The notes: generated by a model from the letters alone, not told the origin. Shown: positions 41,569 to 51,130, counted from the first letter of the stretch. The stretch: DNA of 64,000 nucleotides from Natronogracilivirga saccharolytica (GCF_017921895.1 NZ_JAFIDN010000006.1:62001-126000), one strand, 5' to 3'. A program made the numbers and translations.

Positions 41569-42816
41569 TCAGGCAGGAAAACGAAATACCTTGCCCTCCC
41601 GGGCCAGTTCTACGTGCGTATCAGTGCCCCTGGCCATTTCCTGGGCTTCTTCCTCAATCCGAAACAGATCATCGTCAACCAAATCCGGACCAAAATGGGT
41701 CAGGATCAAATGCTTGACTCCATTCTTTATGGATCGTTCGACCACGATTTCCCATGCAGAATGACCCCATCTTTGTTTATGCTGATACTCCTCGTAATCG
41801 AACTGGGAATCGTGAATAAGAACATCCACCCCTGAAACAAAGGAGTCAAATTGCTTCAGGTAGGCATAGCTTTTCCCTTTGGAACTGCTTTCATCTTTGG
41901 TACTCAGCTCATTATCCGGTGCAAACACGAAACTGCGCTTACCAATCTCAAACTTGTAAATTGCCGTTTCAACGGGATGATTAGCCGTTATATGCTCCAC
42001 ACTATACCCGTCATAGCGCTGCAAACCCCGGGTCTGGGTCAGATACTCCAGATCAGCCTTGAACATGTGAGAGGTTATGGGGGAATATGTGTACGACATC
42101 TGGTCAACCAGCACTTCCTTGGTTGAACCGGATATCTGCTGCGGCATGTGAACCTGAAACTTGTTTCCTTCTTTATAAAGCGGCTTGAAAAACGGAAAAC
42201 CCTGAATATGGTCCCAGTGTGCATGGGTCAGGAAAATCCGGCCCTCACAGTTTTCAACGCTTTTATCAACTTCATCACCAAGCACCCGCAGGCCGGTCCC
42301 GGCATCAATGATGAGCATTTTTTTCTGACCGGGAATCTTTACCTGAAGGCATGTACTGTTGCCGCCGAATTCCGCATATTTTGCGCCCGGACATGGAACT
42401 GATCCTCTCACACCCCAGAACGTGAGTTTTATGGACTCACCGAGTATTTCATCGATTTTTTCAGTGAGTTTACTGTACACCATCGGTTTGTGGAAGAAAT
42501 CCGTCACTCCGGACTTCATGGCCACTTCTTTTTCGACAGGGTAATCGCGTCCGGTAAGTACCAGAATGGGAATTTTGTTATAGTCTTTGTCATCCTTCAG
42601 GGTCTTGCACAGGTGAAGACCGTTGCCGTCCGGAAAATGCAAATCCATGATGATCAGATCGGGCCTGACCTGCTTTACGCGATCTATCGCTCCCTCGAAT
42701 GTATTGTGCTGATAAAAAACATACCCCTTTTTTTCAAGGAATGATCCGACAAGATCACAAAGTGTCAGATCATCTTCGATCATCAGTATCTTGACCTCTT
42801 TTTTTACTTTAGCCAT
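41569..42816 (-). CDS. Response-regulator receiver fused to a metallo-beta-lactamase hydrolase
   Basis: A 415-residue protein. Residues about 8-125 are a receiver domain with ILMIEDDLTLCDLVG and the phosphoacceptor aspartate in LIIMDLHFPDGNG, then VLTGRD and HKPM. From about 130 comes a metallo-beta-lactamase domain of the PhnP/phosphodiesterase-like type: WGVRGSVPCPG, LIIDAGTGLRVLG and the zinc motif LTHAHWDHIQGF. Later metal ligands are VLIHDSQFDYEEYQ, RWGHSAWEI and LILTHFGPD. This suggests a hydrolase (possibly cyclic-nucleotide phosphodiesterase) switched by phosphorylation. No histidine kinase is next to it. The fusion seems uncommon. Confidence 0.85.
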   Translation of the reverse strand: MAKVKKEVKILMIEDDLTLCDLVGSFLEKKGYVFYQHNTFEGAIDRVKQVRPDLIIMDLHFPDGNGLHLCKTLKDDKDYNKIPILVLTGRDYPVEKEVAMKSGVTDFFHKPMVYSKLTEKIDEILGESIKLTFWGVRGSVPCPGAKYAEFGGNSTCLQVKIPGQKKMLIIDAGTGLRVLGDEVDKSVENCEGRIFLTHAHWDHIQGFPFFKPLYKEGNKFQVHMPQQISGSTKEVLVDQMSYTYSPITSHMFKADLEYLTQTRGLQRYDGYSVEHITANHPVETAIYKFEIGKRSFVFAPDNELSTKDESSSKGKSYAYLKQFDSFVSGVDVLIHDSQFDYEEYQHKQRWGHSAWEIVVERSIKNGVKHLILTHFGPDLVDDDLFRIEEEAQEMARGTDTHVELAREGKVFRFPA

Positions 42817-42929
42817 CGCCTGATTTTTATCTGCCTAGATCATAGGGATTTAGGCGCAATTTATATTTTTTTTACTTTTATTTGAAATTTGTTTTATCAA
42901 CAGGAACAGTGCCAAGGTTGCGTAAAATC

Positions 42930-45089
42930 TTACTCCTCCTGATCCCTTCTCAACTGTTCCAGCTTTTCCTGTTTTTTTTCAAGTTTTTCCTCTGTTTTGT
43001 CAATTTTTTGCTGAATTTCATCAATCAGGACATTGCCTTTGCCTCCCGGATTTATGAACGTCATGGTATCTTTATATTTCATGATCTCCTCATGAAGTTC
43101 ATCGCACTCTTTTTTCAAACGAAACAACTCGGATCGCCGTGATTTATCTGCAGAGGAAGCACGTTCAGCATTTGCTCCCTTTCCTTTTTCCCGCAATCGC
43201 TGATAGAAGGTGTCGCATACCTCCTTATAATCTTTATCAATTTTACTTTTCTTTCTTAACGGCACGAAACCGACTTTCTTAAATTTTTCCTGCAACTCTT
43301 TGAACTGATCAACTGCTTTATCCGGCTCTTCCGACCCGGCCAGTCTGGAAAGTTCATCAATAACCTTGCGCTTCTCTTCAAGATTGGCCTTTTGTTCTTC
43401 GCGAACAGACTTGTAAAATTCATTCCTGTTTTCATAAAATGTGTCCATCGCTTTTTTAAAACGATTCCACACTTTCTGGGCCTTTCTTCTGGGTACGGGT
43501 CCGGTCTCCCTCCAGGTCTCCATCAGTTTCTGCATGTCAGATGCAGCTTCGGTCCAATCCGTCCGGTCCCTGATCTCCTCTGCTTTTTCACATAAGGCTG
43601 CTTTCTTTTCGTAATTCTCTCGCTCCTGTTCACGAATAGTATCAAGATTCCGGCTTTTTCTTTCGTTGAACTTGCGCGTAGCCTCATTGAAGCGTTCCCA
43701 CAGCTCGTCATTTTTCTCTTTGGGAACAGGGCCGATCTGCTTCCACTTCTTATGGAGATTGTTCATTTCTCTGACTGCCACCGCCAGATCATCATCCTCA
43801 AGCAGTTTTTCTGCGGTTTCACAAAGCGCAGTTTTCTTCCGTATATTTTTCTGCGTTTTCTTACGGAAGGCCTTGTTGTACTTCATCTTTTTTGCGAAGT
43901 ACTCATCTCTGACGGTTTTAAACTTCTCCCAGACCTGGTCTGCCTGCTCTGCGGGAACCCTTCCAATTTTTTTCCATTGCCGTGACAGCTCCTCCATCTC
44001 TTTATCCGTCTGCTCCCAGTTCTCTGAATCCTCTCCGAGAGATGAAACTATCTGCTCCATTTTTTCGAGAACGGTGAGTTTTCCGACAAGATTTTCTTCC
44101 TCCTTTTGAGCTCTTTTGACAAGAATCTCCACTTTCTTGTCATTGAACTCTTTCATCAAATCTCTGAACTTTTTCTCCTGTTCCTCACTTTCACTGTCGT
44201 TGGGAACATCCTTGATGTCTTCCCATTGATTATTGAGCTTATTAACCTCCCTGAAAGCCTGCCACCGTTTTTTATCGATAACATCCTGAAGCTTGTCCAA
44301 TATTTTTGCACGTCTGTCAAGATTCTGACGCTTCCGCTCGCGGCGCTGCTTCTGCCAGTCTTCCTTTCTTTTGGCAAATTCTTTTTCCGCAGCCAATCTG
44401 CGTTCCAGCAACTCGGGGTAGCTGTCTTCCGATGAAAGAGTTTCATCCGCCTGCAGAATTTCTTCCCATTTGAAGCGAATGTTATCCAGTTCATGCTGCA
44501 CAAACTGCCAGTCACTTTGCCCGGACAATGACTCGGCTTTTTCTGTCAGTTCAGCCAGTTCAGACACCGGCTCCGGGTAATCAGCAGCCGGCTTAAGCTG
44601 TTTTTCTTCGTCTTTCTTTTCACTTTCAGGTTTTTCAGTTTCGGCTTTTTCAGTATCAGGCACTTTTTTATCAGCATCCCTGTCATCCCCGCTTTCTCCG
44701 GTTTCGGGGGTCTCTTGTACTTGCTCAGCACGTCCGGCATCGGCCGGTTCTTTATCAGAAACTGACTGTTCCGGGGGCCGGGACTCTCCGGATGCTTCAT
44801 CAATTTTCCCCATCAATGCATCAAAGTCGCCGATAGCTTTGGCATTTTTCACTTCTTCCCGAAGAATTTGCAGTTTGCTGTTTCGCTGTTCCGGATCTTC
44901 CATATTAGTTACAGTCCGCAGGCATGCATCTACATATTTTTCAAGACCGGAAAACATTCTGGTGAAGTATTGAACGGCATCATCCTGGTGCTCCGGGTCA
45001 GCTTTTGATAACTCCTTGCCCTCAAAGTATTTATTGTCTATCTGAATGATCCGGCCGTCACTGGTAATCTTTGAATATTCTTTTTCCAT
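42930..45089 (-). CDS. DUF349-repeat protein
   Basis: A 719-residue, highly charged, mostly helical protein. An N-terminal acidic linker (about residues 105-195, rich in Glu, Lys and Pro) is followed by several DUF349 repeats with W-W or W-R at the ends (for example MEELSRQWKKIGRVP, NNLHKKWKQIGPVP, QKLMETWRETGPVP and FKKVGFVPLRKKSKI). It ends in a coiled coil (EEKLEKKQEKLEQLRRDQEE). DUF349 proteins are conserved in Bacteroidota and Actinobacteria without a firm function; single-copy expression and coiled-coil content hint at scaffolding. It ends 113 bp before the REC/MBL gene. Confidence 0.82.
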   Translation of the reverse strand: MEKEYSKITSDGRIIQIDNKYFEGKELSKADPEHQDDAVQYFTRMFSGLEKYVDACLRTVTNMEDPEQRNSKLQILREEVKNAKAIGDFDALMGKIDEASGESRPPEQSVSDKEPADAGRAEQVQETPETGESGDDRDADKKVPDTEKAETEKPESEKKDEEKQLKPAADYPEPVSELAELTEKAESLSGQSDWQFVQHELDNIRFKWEEILQADETLSSEDSYPELLERRLAAEKEFAKRKEDWQKQRRERKRQNLDRRAKILDKLQDVIDKKRWQAFREVNKLNNQWEDIKDVPNDSESEEQEKKFRDLMKEFNDKKVEILVKRAQKEEENLVGKLTVLEKMEQIVSSLGEDSENWEQTDKEMEELSRQWKKIGRVPAEQADQVWEKFKTVRDEYFAKKMKYNKAFRKKTQKNIRKKTALCETAEKLLEDDDLAVAVREMNNLHKKWKQIGPVPKEKNDELWERFNEATRKFNERKSRNLDTIREQERENYEKKAALCEKAEEIRDRTDWTEAASDMQKLMETWRETGPVPRRKAQKVWNRFKKAMDTFYENRNEFYKSVREEQKANLEEKRKVIDELSRLAGSEEPDKAVDQFKELQEKFKKVGFVPLRKKSKIDKDYKEVCDTFYQRLREKGKGANAERASSADKSRRSELFRLKKECDELHEEIMKYKDTMTFINPGGKGNVLIDEIQQKIDKTEEKLEKKQEKLEQLRRDQEE

Positions 45090-45308
45090 TGATCAGGAAC
45101 AACTACAATTAATAACTAATAGTTAAATCTCTAAAACTACAATCGGCATGTACTTGTGAGACAGTACCGGCTAAATTACTCAATCCGTACTGGTTACAGT
45201 TTTTTATCAGCTTTGGAAAAGTGATTAATAACAGCATATCAGAATAACAAAAAAAGCCGGAATAGTAAATATCGCGGATGTTCTTCAAAAGTGGACTTTG
45301 TTTTTAAA

Positions 45309-46094
45309 TTATTTTTTCATCGCAACTTCCCCGATTACAAGGCCCAGACGCACAGGAAGCCACTTGCTTAGCAGATAGGGTATGCGCAAAAAGGACCGTG
45401 ATAATTGCAGGGATCTGTTGCGGACAAGCCCCCGCAGGCCTTTCAATGCAACCTCCTCCGGATTCTGCGGTAATCTGAATGCGGTTTTTCGCCTGTCAAC
45501 CCCGGCCCGGGACATAAACTCCGTCCTGACCGGACCTGGACATAAAACGCTGACATGAACGCCGGTACTCCTGAGCTCCCTTCGCAGGCTCCTGGAGAAG
45601 TTGATAACAAATTGCTTGGTAGCGGAGTAAACGGAGAAATAGGGAATCGGAAGAAATCCCGCCATGGAAGACACATTCAGCACCCCGCCTTCCCCTCTGC
45701 GGATCATATCAGGCAGCAACAGGCGGGTAAGGCTTACAAGTGTATTCATATTCAGCTGCATCATCTGCTCATACATCTCCACACTGCCATCCATGAACAA
45801 GCCGTTAAAACCGAAACCGGCATTATTGACAAGGATATCAATTTGCAAACCCTTTTTACCGATATCCTCAACCAGCTTCGCCGCACTCTCCGGTTCAGAC
45901 AAATCACATGCTATGATGGTTACATCTGATTTGAATTCCCTGCTTATTTCGTCAGCCAGTTTTTCAAGGCGATCTTTCCTTCTTGCGGTTATAACCAGAT
46001 CTGCCCCGTAAGATGCCAGCAGGCGGCTGAAGGATATGCCTATCCCCGAAGACGCACCGGTGACCAGCACCGTCTTGTTTTTATAATACTCCAT
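45309..46094 (-). CDS. Short-chain dehydrogenase/reductase
   Basis: A 261-residue SDR. The NAD(P) site is VLVTGASSGIGISFS, with ADLVITARRK marking NADP preference, DILVNNAGFGFNGLF, and the catalytic YSATK within YFSVYSATKQFVINFS; VSVLCPGPVRTEF follows. The closest general type is the DltE/YkvO-like reductases; substrate unknown. ATG at 46094 (MEYYKNKTVLVTGAS) is preferred over an upstream start 30 bases earlier. It sits 113 bp downstream of mscS on the same strand. Confidence 0.85.
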   Translation of the reverse strand: MEYYKNKTVLVTGASSGIGISFSRLLASYGADLVITARRKDRLEKLADEISREFKSDVTIIACDLSEPESAAKLVEDIGKKGLQIDILVNNAGFGFNGLFMDGSVEMYEQMMQLNMNTLVSLTRLLLPDMIRRGEGGVLNVSSMAGFLPIPYFSVYSATKQFVINFSRSLRRELRSTGVHVSVLCPGPVRTEFMSRAGVDRRKTAFRLPQNPEEVALKGLRGLVRNRSLQLSRSFLRIPYLLSKWLPVRLGLVIGEVAMKK

Positions 46095-46207
46095 TGGGAT
46101 GTATTTATGTATATTTGCGAACAATGTGCCGGATGATCACCTGCACATTCCTTCATGTTCATGCAGCTTGTCGTGCCCGGACCGGCACCGCGGTTAACGG
46201 AAAGCGG

Positions 46208-47047
46208 CTATTTCCCGCCATTTTTCTGAAACAGATGCACATCTCTTTGAGGGAACGGAATGGTAATCCCACCCTTGTCAAATCTCTGTTTGATGTCCTT
46301 GGTAAGTGCAAGCCTGGTAGCCCACCAGTCCGGTCCCTTTGTCCATGGCCTGACCAGCAGATCAACAGAACTGTTGCCAAGTTCGCCAACCGCAAGCAGG
46401 GGCTCGGGATCTTTCAAAACACGCTCATCTGCATCAAGTGCCTCCTGGATAATTTCAAAAGCCTTGTCGATATCATCGGAATAGCTGATACCAAACACCA
46501 TATCGACCCTTCGAAGCTCATTCCTTGAGAAGTTTTTGATGTTTGCCCCCCAAATATTCGAATTCGGAACCAGGAGATACACATTGTCGAGCGTATGCAT
46601 TTTTGTCGTAAACAGGCCGATCTCATCCACAATACCCATCGTCCCTCCGGCATCTATAAAATCACCTACATTAAACGGGCGGAAGGTAAGCAGCATCACA
46701 CCGGAGGCCACATTGCTCAGGGTTCCCTGCAAAGCCAGGCCAATTGCAAGTCCCGCCACACCAAGCAGGGCAACAAGGCTTGCCGTTTCAATGCCAAACT
46801 GCCCGAGAACGGCAATCAGTGTAGCAAACAGAATAATAATTTTCGCTGCTTTGGCAATAAGCGGAGAAAGTGTGTTGTCTATGCGCTCCGATTTGTCGCA
46901 TGCTCTGAACACCCGTTTGCTGACCCAGCTGGCCACAAGCCAACCAACAATAAGGATGACAATAGCACCTAATACGTTTAGTCCGTAGGGAACGATTTCC
47001 TCTACGATCATCTCTGCAACTTCCCCCATTTCACTGTTTATGCCCAT
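46208..47047 (-). CDS. mscS: Small-conductance mechanosensitive channel MscS type
   Basis: A 279-residue channel of about the E. coli length. Three membrane helices are visible: LNVLGAIVILIVGWLVASWV, KIIILFATLIAVLGQFG, and the pore helix with GVAGLAIGLALQGTLSNVA then LLTFRPFNVGDFI. The vestibule beta domain and alpha/beta C-domain follow (LVPNSNIWG, FGISYSDDIDKAFEII). A strong AGGAGAAATC precedes the ATG. It releases osmolytes on hypo-osmotic shock, in keeping with salt adaptation suggested by NhaC and CdaA. Apparently monocistronic. Confidence 0.93.
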   Translation of the reverse strand: MGINSEMGEVAEMIVEEIVPYGLNVLGAIVILIVGWLVASWVSKRVFRACDKSERIDNTLSPLIAKAAKIIILFATLIAVLGQFGIETASLVALLGVAGLAIGLALQGTLSNVASGVMLLTFRPFNVGDFIDAGGTMGIVDEIGLFTTKMHTLDNVYLLVPNSNIWGANIKNFSRNELRRVDMVFGISYSDDIDKAFEIIQEALDADERVLKDPEPLLAVGELGNSSVDLLVRPWTKGPDWWATRLALTKDIKQRFDKGGITIPFPQRDVHLFQKNGGK

Positions 47048-47152
47048 GATTTCTCCTGTGTTACGTAATTAATGGATACGAATCTCTTTTCCGCAAGCCC
47101 TATGGACAAGGTAACTTTGTCTGTTTTCAGAATTTACGTTATTTCCGCCGTT

Positions 47153-47192
47153 AAAAAAAAAGGGCAAACCGTGAAAAAAAACGGCCTGCCCT
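47153..47192 (-). terminator. Rho-independent terminator after dps
   Basis: On the minus strand AGGGCA...TGCCCT pairs (arms 47161-47166 and 47187-47192), with inner ACCGT/ACGG pairing, followed by a T run at 47153-47160. It lies 32 bp past the dps stop. Confidence 0.82.
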
Positions 47193-47224
47193 GAAACTGC
47201 AATGCTTACGGTCTGTGCAGATAT

Positions 47225-47719
47225 TTACTGAAGATGGCTGCGCAGCATCCATGCCACTTTCGAGTGATTTCTCAGTCGCTCGGTCACCAGGTCAAGAGAC
47301 GCCTCATCACCTGCTTCTTCGCACGGACCCAGTGCTTCTCTTGCTGTGCGGATGAGAGTTTCATTTGATTCCTGAAGTCTTTTTACCATGACCTCTGCAC
47401 TTGGCACATCCTCTTCTTCTTCGATGCTTGTTATCTTGGAATACGCTTTGAATGAACCCGGAGCAAAATGTCCCAGTGTCCGGATCTGCTCGGCAATGGC
47501 ATCAATGGCTTCCGCGAGCTCGGTATACTGCTCCTCAAACAACTCATGCAGCGGCTGGAAATTCATACCCGTCACATTCCAGTGATAATTGTGCGTTTTC
47601 AGATACAGCATATATGAGTCGGCAAGCAGACGATTCAAAGCCGCTGCAATCTTCTCACGATGTTCATCAGTTAGTCCAATATTTATGCTCTTATCCGTCT
47701 TTTCCAGTACAGTGCTCAT
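47225..47719 (-). CDS. dps: Dps-family DNA-binding/ferroxidase protein
   Basis: A 164-residue Dps/ferritin-like protein. The ferroxidase site is THNYHWNVTGMNFQPLHELF (His ligands) and EEQYTELAEAIDAIAEQIR. The N-terminal tail is short, so DNA binding may rely on the body or be absent. It oxidises iron with peroxide and stores it, protecting from oxidative stress. A strong ribosome-binding site (AAGGAGATAATT) precedes ATG, and a terminator follows the stop. Regulation (OxyR, PerR) is not visible. Confidence 0.93.
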   Translation of the reverse strand: MSTVLEKTDKSINIGLTDEHREKIAAALNRLLADSYMLYLKTHNYHWNVTGMNFQPLHELFEEQYTELAEAIDAIAEQIRTLGHFAPGSFKAYSKITSIEEEEDVPSAEVMVKRLQESNETLIRTAREALGPCEEAGDEASLDLVTERLRNHSKVAWMLRSHLQ

Positions 47720-47790
47720 AATTATCTCCTTGTTTTTAACTTCGGTTGGCTGTTACACACTCCAACGATAGCGAAAAACTTATCGTTCTG

Positions 47791-48507
47791 TCAACTCTTC
47801 CTGTAATAGACTATCAGCCGCTGAAAGTCTTTAGGCCACGGTGCGGTAATTACTACTGTTTCTTTTGTGCCGGGATGTACAAATTCAAGACGCGAAGCAT
47901 GCAGCGCCTGACGGTCAATAAGTTTCTCTTCCTGCTCGTCTGATGCATAGTGCCGGTCGCCTACAGTAGGGTGTCCCACTTCAGCAAACTGAACGCGGAT
48001 CTGGTTTTTAAGTCCGGTCACGAGTGCGACTTCCACCAAACTGGTATTTTTGAACCGCTCTGTAACCCGGTACTTCAGCCGTGCCTCGCTTGCTTTCGGA
48101 TCAGACTTTGGAACAATAACATTGCGGAACCCCTCTTTGATCCGTTTCATGTGATGGACCAGCTCGCCTTCCGGCGGATCCGGCACACCGCGGATCAATG
48201 CCAGATATATCCTGCCCGGCTCGTGGTTGCGAAACTGCCGGATCAGATCCTTCCTGGCCCGCGGGTTTTTTGCAAACAGAACGATCCCGCTGGTAAATCT
48301 GTCAATGCGGTGCACCGTCCAGGCCTGCTTCTTCTGTTTCCGAAGGTAATCATCCAGCCGCTCCTGCAGATTGGCCGACTTCATCCCGGGAATCGGAACT
48401 GTCAGAATCCCTGCCGGCTTGTTTACGGCAATGACATCCTTATCCTCATAGAGAATCTCGGCACGTATACGCGGGGTGAGTCTTACATGCTTTTTTTTTG
48501 ATTTCAT
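47791..48507 (-). CDS. RluA-family pseudouridine synthase
   Basis: A 238-residue enzyme. The catalytic motif HRIDRFTSGIVLFAKN (Asp nucleophile) is at about residues 66-81; VVNKPAG-like VNKPAGILTVP lies before it and KNQIRVQFAEVGHPTVGD after. RluA relatives modify uridines in 23S rRNA or tRNA. It lacks an S4 domain, so it falls with the RluA/RluC-like short forms; which site it modifies cannot be told. It is 33 bp downstream of the TPR-like gene and may be co-transcribed. Confidence 0.88.
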   Translation of the reverse strand: MKSKKKHVRLTPRIRAEILYEDKDVIAVNKPAGILTVPIPGMKSANLQERLDDYLRKQKKQAWTVHRIDRFTSGIVLFAKNPRARKDLIRQFRNHEPGRIYLALIRGVPDPPEGELVHHMKRIKEGFRNVIVPKSDPKASEARLKYRVTERFKNTSLVEVALVTGLKNQIRVQFAEVGHPTVGDRHYASDEQEEKLIDRQALHASRLEFVHPGTKETVVITAPWPKDFQRLIVYYRKS

Positions 48508-48540
48508 GCTACTTTGTATCCGTAATGCATTATTGCCTTT

Positions 48541-49089
48541 TTATCTGCCGCCCGACTCCAGTTTTTTCAGAAACACCCTGCTTTCTTCGTCATCGGGAAA
48601 TTTCGCAATACAGTTCAGCATGACAATTTTTGCCTCATTTAATTTTTTCTGATGAACCAGCACAGCGGCAAGATTGCGCATTATCAGCGGCGTTTCCCCG
48701 CCATGGTCAATGCTTCTGCGGATTACTGATTCTGCTTCCCCATACTTTCTCTGTGCAGCCAGTGCATCAAACAGTTCATTTAGCAAGCCTACATGTTCAG
48801 GCCAGTATTGCAGGGCTTTGCGGTAGGATGACTCAGCCTGACTCCAGAATCCAAGCAGGCTGCATACCGATCCCATCATGAAGCGGCAGAACGCCTGATC
48901 GTCACCGGTTGTCTGCTCCTGGTAATCAACAAGCTGGTCGCCTATCGCCCGCAGTTCATTCACAGCCTGATGCAGCTTTTTTTCGTCACCCTCCGCATCG
49001 GCCGCATCCATCTTCTCAGACAAATCAACGATCTCTTCCGATAACGCAAGAAGTGATTCTTTTAGCGATGATGAGTTCCCACTGGCCAT
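48541..49089 (-). CDS. TPR-like repeat protein, function unknown
   Basis: A 182-residue helical protein. The second half (about residues 75-175) has tandem TPR-like pairs: LLGFWSQAESSYRKALQYWP, LLNELFDALAAQRKYGEAES and MRNLAAVLVHQKKLNEAKIV. The first half is an acidic coiled region. It is probably a cytoplasmic scaffold; no signal peptide. It lies 33 bp upstream of the RluA-family gene. I recognise no specific family. Confidence 0.65.
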   Translation of the reverse strand: MASGNSSSLKESLLALSEEIVDLSEKMDAADAEGDEKKLHQAVNELRAIGDQLVDYQEQTTGDDQAFCRFMMGSVCSLLGFWSQAESSYRKALQYWPEHVGLLNELFDALAAQRKYGEAESVIRRSIDHGGETPLIMRNLAAVLVHQKKLNEAKIVMLNCIAKFPDDEESRVFLKKLESGGR

Positions 49090-49124
49090 GTAACCGGAGT
49101 TATGAGCAAATCAAACCGTCCGGA

Positions 49125-49481
49125 TCAGATGCTGATATCGACATCGTGTACGTCCCGAAGGATCTGAACGGCATTCTTGTCTTTGTCCTGCATAACGCGA
49201 TGTTCCAGATTGGTAACCAATCCCGGCCGTGCTTCTTCAAATGCCTCGGTTTTTGCCTGATCCGGGGTTGTAGTGCGCAACAGCACGTAGATTTTGTCTG
49301 CCCTGATAACACTGTACAGTCCGTCCTCATTAAATGCATGTGACCTGAGCTCTTCGTACTTCTTGAAGAGATCAGAAAACGCATGTGAGTCGCCTGCTTT
49401 GTCAATAATTTCAACATCGTCCGGACCTTCGGCACTGAGTGGAATATGGCAAAGGTAAAAAAACTTGTCCTGGTAAAGCAT
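49125..49481 (-). CDS. Conserved-looking hypothetical protein
   Basis: A 118-residue acidic protein: MLYQDKFFYLCHIPLSAEGP, DGLYSVIRADKIYVLLRTTT and TNLEHRVMQDKDKNAV. No known domain is recognised. A 180-residue frame on the same strand overlaps it, but its translation is Arg/Ser/Cys-rich and looks like a shadow. The choice rests on composition. It lies 35 bp upstream of the TPR-like gene. Confidence 0.5.
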   Translation of the reverse strand: MLYQDKFFYLCHIPLSAEGPDDVEIIDKAGDSHAFSDLFKKYEELRSHAFNEDGLYSVIRADKIYVLLRTTTPDQAKTEAFEEARPGLVTNLEHRVMQDKDKNAVQILRDVHDVDISI

Positions 49482-49592
49482 GTTTGTCTACAGTATGACT
49501 TTAGAGTTTCGGAATTGGTTAAAAATGCGTTGCGGTTGTTTTGGAACCGGCAGACATGCCCCGTAACATACGAAATTATGCGCGAAAATCCG

Positions 49593-50450
49593 TCACTCAG
49601 TTCGTTCAAGCCAGCGTTCCAGGATGCGGATGACCCGCGCAATGTCCTCCAGATGCACCGCTTCGTTTATGGTATGGTAGGGATAAATGGCCGGTTCGAT
49701 TGCCAGCGAGGGAATTCCGGCGCTCTTGTCCCGGTTCAGCTCTGCCCCGTAGTGAAGATAGTCGTTGGTATTATTGGATACGAACAGATCCGGATCGATT
49801 TCGGTCAGCTGGTTTCTTACGACATCAGTACGTTTTTTCTCCGGGTCCCCGGGTTCGCACCCGGTAAAATTCCAGTGTTCGCTGTACAGGGCCACTCCTT
49901 TCTTCTCTTTGAACAACGGAGTGGTGTCCACAGTGATCACCGCTTGCGGCAGCATGTTTTCTGATATCAGGAACCGGGATATGCGCTCAGCGCCGATCCC
50001 GTGGTGCAGGCCTTTGCCATCGTTTTTAAGCAAATGCGGATGGTGTTTGAGTCCGTAACTCTCCTCCATTTCGGAAAAGAGCAGATAAAGCGGAGGGAAT
50101 GAACGCTTTTCAGCAAGTATAGCCAGCCAAATGCAGATGGCCAGCCCTGCAGTGTTATCCATCTGCCCCGTCACCCTGGTACCATCATCATGAAAAGGCA
50201 AACGGTCAGGAGGGGATTCACCAAAATGGTTGATCTTGTCGAGATGGGCAGTCAGTGCCACCGGTTTCACATCACGGTTTCCCGGCACGGCCGCAACCAG
50301 GTTGTTATCCGGAACATGATATAATTCAGACCCCGGCACCTTCTCAAGCAACTCATTCATTAACGGATGAAGGCGATCCTCGTACGATGAAAAAGAGGGA
50401 ACTGCGGCAATTTTCTCAATAATTTTAATAATATCATCCATTTTGAACAT
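49593..50450 (-). CDS. M20/M42-like metallopeptidase
   Basis: A 285-residue protein. ATG at 50450 (or 50441) begins at MFKMDDIIKIIEKIAAVPSF, as expected for the peptidase fold. Metal-binding regions: PVALTAHLDKINHF, TGQMDNTAGLAICIWLAI and LLFSEMEESYGLKHHPH, then AVITVDTTPLF and LAIEPAIYPYHTINEAV. The layout H-D, D, E-E, D, H suggests a two-metal aminopeptidase or deacetylase of clan MH. The frame opens much further upstream (50846), but that part lacks domains and overlaps the divergent gene at 50656. The substrate is unknown. Confidence 0.78.
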   Translation of the reverse strand: MFKMDDIIKIIEKIAAVPSFSSYEDRLHPLMNELLEKVPGSELYHVPDNNLVAAVPGNRDVKPVALTAHLDKINHFGESPPDRLPFHDDGTRVTGQMDNTAGLAICIWLAILAEKRSFPPLYLLFSEMEESYGLKHHPHLLKNDGKGLHHGIGAERISRFLISENMLPQAVITVDTTPLFKEKKGVALYSEHWNFTGCEPGDPEKKRTDVVRNQLTEIDPDLFVSNNTNDYLHYGAELNRDKSAGIPSLAIEPAIYPYHTINEAVHLEDIARVIRILERWLERTE

Positions 50451-50655
50451 GCTGGCTTCTGCGTTTACGGGTTCAACTCTGTGACCGGCAGTGGATAATA
50501 ATACCGGTGTGGCTATTTTGTCAAAAATAGAGTAACGTTCTGCATCGTTTAAATTAGTTAACAATGTTAAGTTGCATATCTTCACGGCCGGGCGTATTTT
50601 CGTGATCGACCGTGTTCCGTGAACATTTTCAATTTTAATTTCAGCACGTAACAAC

Positions 50656-51120
50656 ATGGATATAGATACCCGAAACAGGATCATCAGCGGAGTACTGGCC
50701 GTCATTATTATTATTTTGGCCTGGGTGCTGTATGACTCAATTACTACTCCTTTCGAAGAAGTCGAACAACGCCGGGAGGTAACCGAACAGGTTCGCCATC
50801 GCATGATGACCGTGCGCGATGCACTGGTGGAACATGAACGAAACAAGGATGAATTCCCACAGACGCTCGATGATCTGGTAGAGTGGCTTAAAACAGATGA
50901 AGATATGGTTGCGAAAGGAGACTCACTGTTTGAGTTCCGGCCTCCGCATGAATATAATCCGGACTCGCTGATTTACTCTCCCCGTACCGGAAATCGTTTT
51001 GAATACGCCCTGAATGACACCATCAGACCAAATATTTATTTGCTCGAAGATCCGGACTCGGATGATGCCATAGGTTCTCTGGATCGAACTACCCTGCGAA
51101 ACGCCGCAAACTGGAACTAA
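50656..51120 (+). CDS. Single-pass membrane protein, function unknown
   Basis: A 154-residue protein with one N-terminal membrane helix (IISGVLAVIIIILAWVLYDSI, about residues 9-29) and a charged extracytoplasmic domain. The body is acidic with helices VEQRREVTEQVRHRMM and ALVEHERNKDEFPQ and a turn-rich end. I recognise no family. It precedes the DUF3822-like gene by 10 bp and is followed by rsmD and coaD on the same strand, a set found together in Bacteroidota-like genomes. Confidence 0.65.
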   Translation: MDIDTRNRIISGVLAVIIIILAWVLYDSITTPFEEVEQRREVTEQVRHRMMTVRDALVEHERNKDEFPQTLDDLVEWLKTDEDMVAKGDSLFEFRPPHEYNPDSLIYSPRTGNRFEYALNDTIRPNIYLLEDPDSDDAIGSLDRTTLRNAANWN

Positions 51121-51130
51121 TGTCGCTATC

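Noticed and set aside
49100-49642. 180-codon minus frame overlapping the hypothetical gene
   Set aside because: Cys/Arg/Ser-rich translation and out-of-frame overlap; the 118-residue frame at 49125-49481 has normal composition.
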